Under the pieces are notes generated by a model. It worked only from the letters and a program-made list of their open reading frames with translations. It ran no database searches and had not been told where the DNA came from. Shown here in pieces: positions 5,293 to 7,636 of a stretch of 7,636 nt of DNA. The stretch is from assembly GCA_017404585.1 (NCBI GenBank), contig JAFRCB010000200.1, forward strand, positions 1-7,636. The letters run 5' to 3'. The stretch is from Lachnospiraceae bacterium (GTDB taxonomy: Bacteria; Bacillota; Clostridia; Lachnospirales; Lachnospiraceae). A program made the translations under genes and the position numbers. The number at the start of each line of letters is the position of its first letter. Position 1 is the first letter of the stretch.

Positions 5293-7113
5293 TCAGATAT
5301 CTGCTTCCGACTCATCAATACCTGCTGTCTGCAGGTCATAGATCCTTCGATATAAACCGTTCTTGGCCAGAAGCTCCTCGTGGGTGCCCTGTTCCCGGAT
5401 TCTTCCCTTGTCGAGGACGATGATATGGTCCGCGTTCATGAGGGTCGTGATCCGGTGGGCGATCAGGATGACCGTCGAAGATCCCGTATTCTCCTGGATC
5501 GCGTGGCGGATCTTCATGTCCGTCTCGGCGTCGACCGCGGACAGAGAATCGTCGAAGATCATGATCGGGGGTTTTGAAATCAGCATTTGCGCAATTGCGG
5601 TCCGCTGCTTCTGGCCGCCGGAGAGGGTGACACCGCGTTCTCCGACAAATGTGTCATAGCCGGAGGTGAAACTCTCGATCGCGTCATCAATACTCGCGAT
5701 CTTCGCGGCTCGCCGGATCTCGTCCATGTTCTTTTCATGCCCGGTGATTCCGATATTTTCGGAGAGCGTGCGCGAGAAGAGGAAGGGCTCCTGGAGGACC
5801 ATGCCGATGTTGCGGCGCAGGTAGTCCTTTTTTATATTGGCTATATCTACTCCGCCGACAGTGATCTTGCCGCCGTCCGGTCCCAGATCATAGAGATGAT
5901 CAAGGAGATACATGAGAGTCGACTTGCCCGAGCCGGTACCGCCGAGGATTCCGAATGTGGAGCCGGCAGGGATCGTCAGGGAGACGTCTTTCAGAACGGG
6001 GGAGGAGGCATTTGCATATGCATATGTAACGTTTTCAAATGTAATATCGCGATTCATCGGCGGCTCCCAAGCCGCTTTCGGATCTGTCTCGACTTCAGAG
6101 TTCATGATGTAGCGGAGACGCTCGATTGAGATGCCGGCCTTGCTCATCTCAGAGATAACGCGGCCGAGCTGGCGGACGGGCCAGATCAGCATCATGTTGT
6201 AGGAAGTCATTGCTATAAAACCGCCGACGGTCAGCGTGCCGTGAATGCAGGCGACGGAGCCGAAGAGCATAATGAAGAGGATCTGAAGTCCTGTCAGTAT
6301 GTCGGCCACGGACCAATACATGGATGTGATCGTCATAAGGCGGATCCAGAAGCTCGTGTAGTAGGTGTTCTGCTTTTCAAAGCGGCCGCGCTCATAGAGC
6401 TCCCGCCCGAACGCACGGACCACGCGCACACCGGTCAGGTTCTCCTGAACGATGGAGGAGAGAACACCCTCCTCAACGTCGACTTTTTCAAATGCCGTGC
6501 CAATCTTCACATGGAAAATCAGCGAGTAGATCACGATGACCGGAATCATGAGCGCTGAGCCGAGCATGACGCGGAAGTGGATCCTGCCCATGAAAATAAG
6601 GGCGAGCACGATCATGATGACAGTTCGGAAGAGCTGCACAAGCTGCTCCGAGATGAATCTCTTGATGGTGTTAACGTCCGAGGTGCACCGCTGAATGATA
6701 TCTCCGGTGCTGTTTTCGCTGTGCCATGTGTAGGGCAGGTACATGATGTGGGCGAATAGATCGTCGCGCATTTTTCTTACAAATGTCTCCGCGCCCCGCG
6801 TATTCATAGTCCTGAAGACATATCTGCACAGGGCTGCCAGAACGCCGATTGAAAGAACCGCAGCGGCGATCCAGATCGGGTGGGCTCTCAGCGCGCTTGT
6901 GCCGCCGATTCCGTCAATCAGCTTTTCGACGCTGCCCGGCAGGGCAGAGGGCTTTGTGCCGATGACGGAGTCAACAGTGTAGGATATGATTTTCGGGTTT
7001 ACCATATCAAGCAGGGATACGAGTCCCGCAAAGAGCATGCTGAGGGCAAAGTAGCGCTTGGAACCCGAGAGAAAATGCAGTATTAAGTTTGCTTTAGTGG
7101 GGTAATTTTGCAT
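5293..7113 (-). CDS. ABC exporter half-transporter, permease plus ATPase, subunit 1 (Asp in place of catalytic Glu, canonical LSGGQ)
   Basis: This is a 606-aa type I ABC exporter half. Six hydrophobic helices are seen at about residues 21-40, 80-99, 157-177, 181-202, 265-285 and 292-312, followed by a nucleotide-binding domain (about 355-595). Motifs seen: Walker A GGTGSGKST (391-399, Lys397), Q-loop Gln441, canonical LSGGQ (497-501), Walker B PIMIFD (516-521), then Asp522 where the catalytic Glu normally stands, D-loop SAVD (525-528), H-loop His553. The Asp substitution marks the degenerate ATP site of heterodimeric exporters (TM287/288, BmrCD, LmrCD type), and the downstream gene supplies the complementary defect. 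ATG 7113 is chosen because AAAGG lies 7 nt upstream; an in-frame TTG at 7128 has no ribosome binding site. It lies 103 bp after the small unknown gene in the same operon. Heterodimer assignment is well supported; substrate is unknown. Confidence 0.94.
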   Translation of the reverse strand: MQNYPTKANLILHFLSGSKRYFALSMLFAGLVSLLDMVNPKIISYTVDSVIGTKPSALPGSVEKLIDGIGGTSALRAHPIWIAAAVLSIGVLAALCRYVFRTMNTRGAETFVRKMRDDLFAHIMYLPYTWHSENSTGDIIQRCTSDVNTIKRFISEQLVQLFRTVIMIVLALIFMGRIHFRVMLGSALMIPVIVIYSLIFHVKIGTAFEKVDVEEGVLSSIVQENLTGVRVVRAFGRELYERGRFEKQNTYYTSFWIRLMTITSMYWSVADILTGLQILFIMLFGSVACIHGTLTVGGFIAMTSYNMMLIWPVRQLGRVISEMSKAGISIERLRYIMNSEVETDPKAAWEPPMNRDITFENVTYAYANASSPVLKDVSLTIPAGSTFGILGGTGSGKSTLMYLLDHLYDLGPDGGKITVGGVDIANIKKDYLRRNIGMVLQEPFLFSRTLSENIGITGHEKNMDEIRRAAKIASIDDAIESFTSGYDTFVGERGVTLSGGQKQRTAIAQMLISKPPIMIFDDSLSAVDAETDMKIRHAIQENTGSSTVILIAHRITTLMNADHIIVLDKGRIREQGTHEELLAKNGLYRRIYDLQTAGIDESEADI

Positions 7114-7169
7114 AATATTGCCTTTCAAAGTTTGCGGTCAGCACCGGCTCTATTCGGTCTTAGGGTTCA

Positions 7170-7194
7170 GCGCTAAAGCGCACGGTTTCTGTGC
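7170..7194 (-). other. Small stem-loops in the leader of the first ABC gene
   Basis: The 103-bp gap between the small gene and the first ABC gene contains GCGCT/AGCGC (7170-7174 with 7177-7181) and GCAC/GTGC (7180-7183 with 7191-7194). They share bases and so compete. No T-tract follows and no promoter is obvious, so the gap probably lies within one transcript. Confidence 0.25.
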
Positions 7195-7216
7195 TTAAAC
7201 GACTATGCCTGCATCT

Positions 7217-7516
7217 TTATTCATCATCAGTAAGACCATAGTTCAGAATGTAGTTATACTTTGCGTTGGCAGCCTCGCTGGCTTTCTTTTCTTTCCAGGC
7301 GGCAATCTCGCTGCATATGGCCAGCATCTCATCCACCACAAGTTCCACGTTTCCGGGCTTCACATTGTAGAGATATGCCGTCATTCGCTGAATTGCCTTG
7401 GGGCTTCCGAGCTGCTTTGCAATGGCATCGCCGAGTTCGCTCGGGAACCCGAGGTTCCTGAGTTCTCGGTCCAGCTCCTCTTTGGCCCAGGCCCATTCTC
7501 TCTGGTTATCAGTCAT
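7217..7516 (-). CDS. Small protein of unknown function at the head of the ABC exporter operon
   Basis: This is a 99-aa, charged, apparently all-helical cytosolic protein with no signal peptide, membrane segment or Cys cluster (one Cys, residue 68). I cannot assign it to a named family. The densest region is GFPSELGDAIAKQLGSPKAI (residues 23-42), followed by an EMLAICSEIAAWKEKK helix (63-78). It is too short for a MarR- or TetR-type regulator and no clear helix-turn-helix is seen. It is likely real: AGGAG (minus strand, 7529-7525) sits 8 nt before the ATG, a good promoter lies directly upstream, and it is co-directional with the two ABC genes 103 bp on. Context suggests a function linked to the exporter (regulator, accessory factor or self-protection), but that is inference from position only. 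Confidence 0.8.
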   Translation of the reverse strand: MTDNQREWAWAKEELDRELRNLGFPSELGDAIAKQLGSPKAIQRMTAYLYNVKPGNVELVVDEMLAICSEIAAWKEKKASEAANAKYNYILNYGLTDDE

Positions 7517-7546
7517 CGGTTGTTCTCCTATAAGACAATTATAATA

Positions 7547-7575
7547 ATGATAACACGCATGCGCTCTGCTGGCAA
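7547..7575 (-). promoter_or_regulatory. Promoter of the small-gene/ABC exporter operon
   Basis: On the minus strand, TTGCCA (7575-7570, 5 of 6 to consensus) is followed after exactly 17 bp by TATCAT (7552-7547, 5 of 6), with TG one base before the -10. This places the transcript start near 7540 and gives a short leader before the ATG at 7516. A perfect TATAAT at 7543-7538 is also present but has no -35 at proper spacing. Confidence 0.65.
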
Positions 7576-7604
7576 TTTACTGTAGGTATAAGATGAGGGC
7601 AGTA

Positions 7605-7619
7605 GATTTCATTGAAATC
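7605..7619. promoter_or_regulatory. Palindrome upstream of the exporter operon promoter
   Basis: GATTTC-ATT-GAAATC is a perfect inverted repeat of 6-bp arms, about 30 bp upstream of the -35 hexamer. Its size and place would suit a dimeric regulator, but A/T-rich palindromes this short also arise by chance. Nothing else is recognised from 7576 to the window end. Confidence 0.3.
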
Positions 7620-7636
7620 AACTTTTAGCGACTGAA

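Noticed and set aside
7114..7128. TTG start extending the first ABC protein by five residues
   Set aside because: No ribosome binding site upstream of 7128, whereas ATG 7113 has AAAGG at 7-nt spacing.
7205..7585. Plus-strand frame covering the small gene and its promoter
   Set aside because: No ribosome binding site or promoter on that strand; the minus-strand frame has a well-spaced AGGAG, a promoter and operon context.

Overview
The window reads as a chromosomal stretch of a Gram-positive Firmicute, most likely a Clostridia/Lachnospiraceae-type anaerobe. This is an inference from several things seen: strong AGGAGG-type ribosome binding sites, a lipoprotein with tandem SH3b domains of the kind that sit in a thick wall, a two-gene heterodimeric ABC exporter, and a base composition near one half G+C by eye. 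No mobile element, tRNA, rRNA or convincing CRISPR array is visible.

Plus-strand block (1-3123). It opens with two imperfect 36-bp repeats with nested inverted repeats (1-110), followed by an extended -10 promoter and three genes in the same direction: a UPF0303/haem-degrading-domain (GlcG/HbpS-like) protein (217-720), an AIM24/TIGR00266-family protein (896-1576), and a secreted lipoprotein with a low-complexity stalk, a PQQ-like repeat region and two C-terminal SH3b domains (1657-3123). The 175-bp gap before the AIM24 gene holds a 33-bp-period tandem repeat with TTGACA-type hexamers and a hairpin just before the ribosome binding site, so that gene may have its own control.

Convergent gap (3124-3378). 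There is no gene here. It contains a strong hairpin without a T-tract, a potentially branched structured region, and a long-armed terminator with A/T tracts on both sides that should serve both strands.

Minus-strand block (7575 down to 3379). A good promoter (TTGCCA, 17 bp, TATCAT) drives a 99-aa protein of unknown function (7516-7217). It is followed by two half-size type I ABC exporters (7113-5293 and 5190-3379). Their ATP-site defects are complementary: the first has Asp in place of the catalytic Glu but a perfect LSGGQ, and the second has the catalytic Glu but a degenerate LSTGE signature. This is the known pattern of heterodimeric exporters such as TM287/288, BmrCD and LmrCD, so the pair almost certainly forms one transporter with one consensus and one degenerate ATP site. 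The substrate cannot be read from sequence.

Most of the window is ordinary core-genome content. The points most worth a second look are the small unknown gene leading the exporter operon, the repeat elements at 1-110 and 770-832, and the structured convergent gap.
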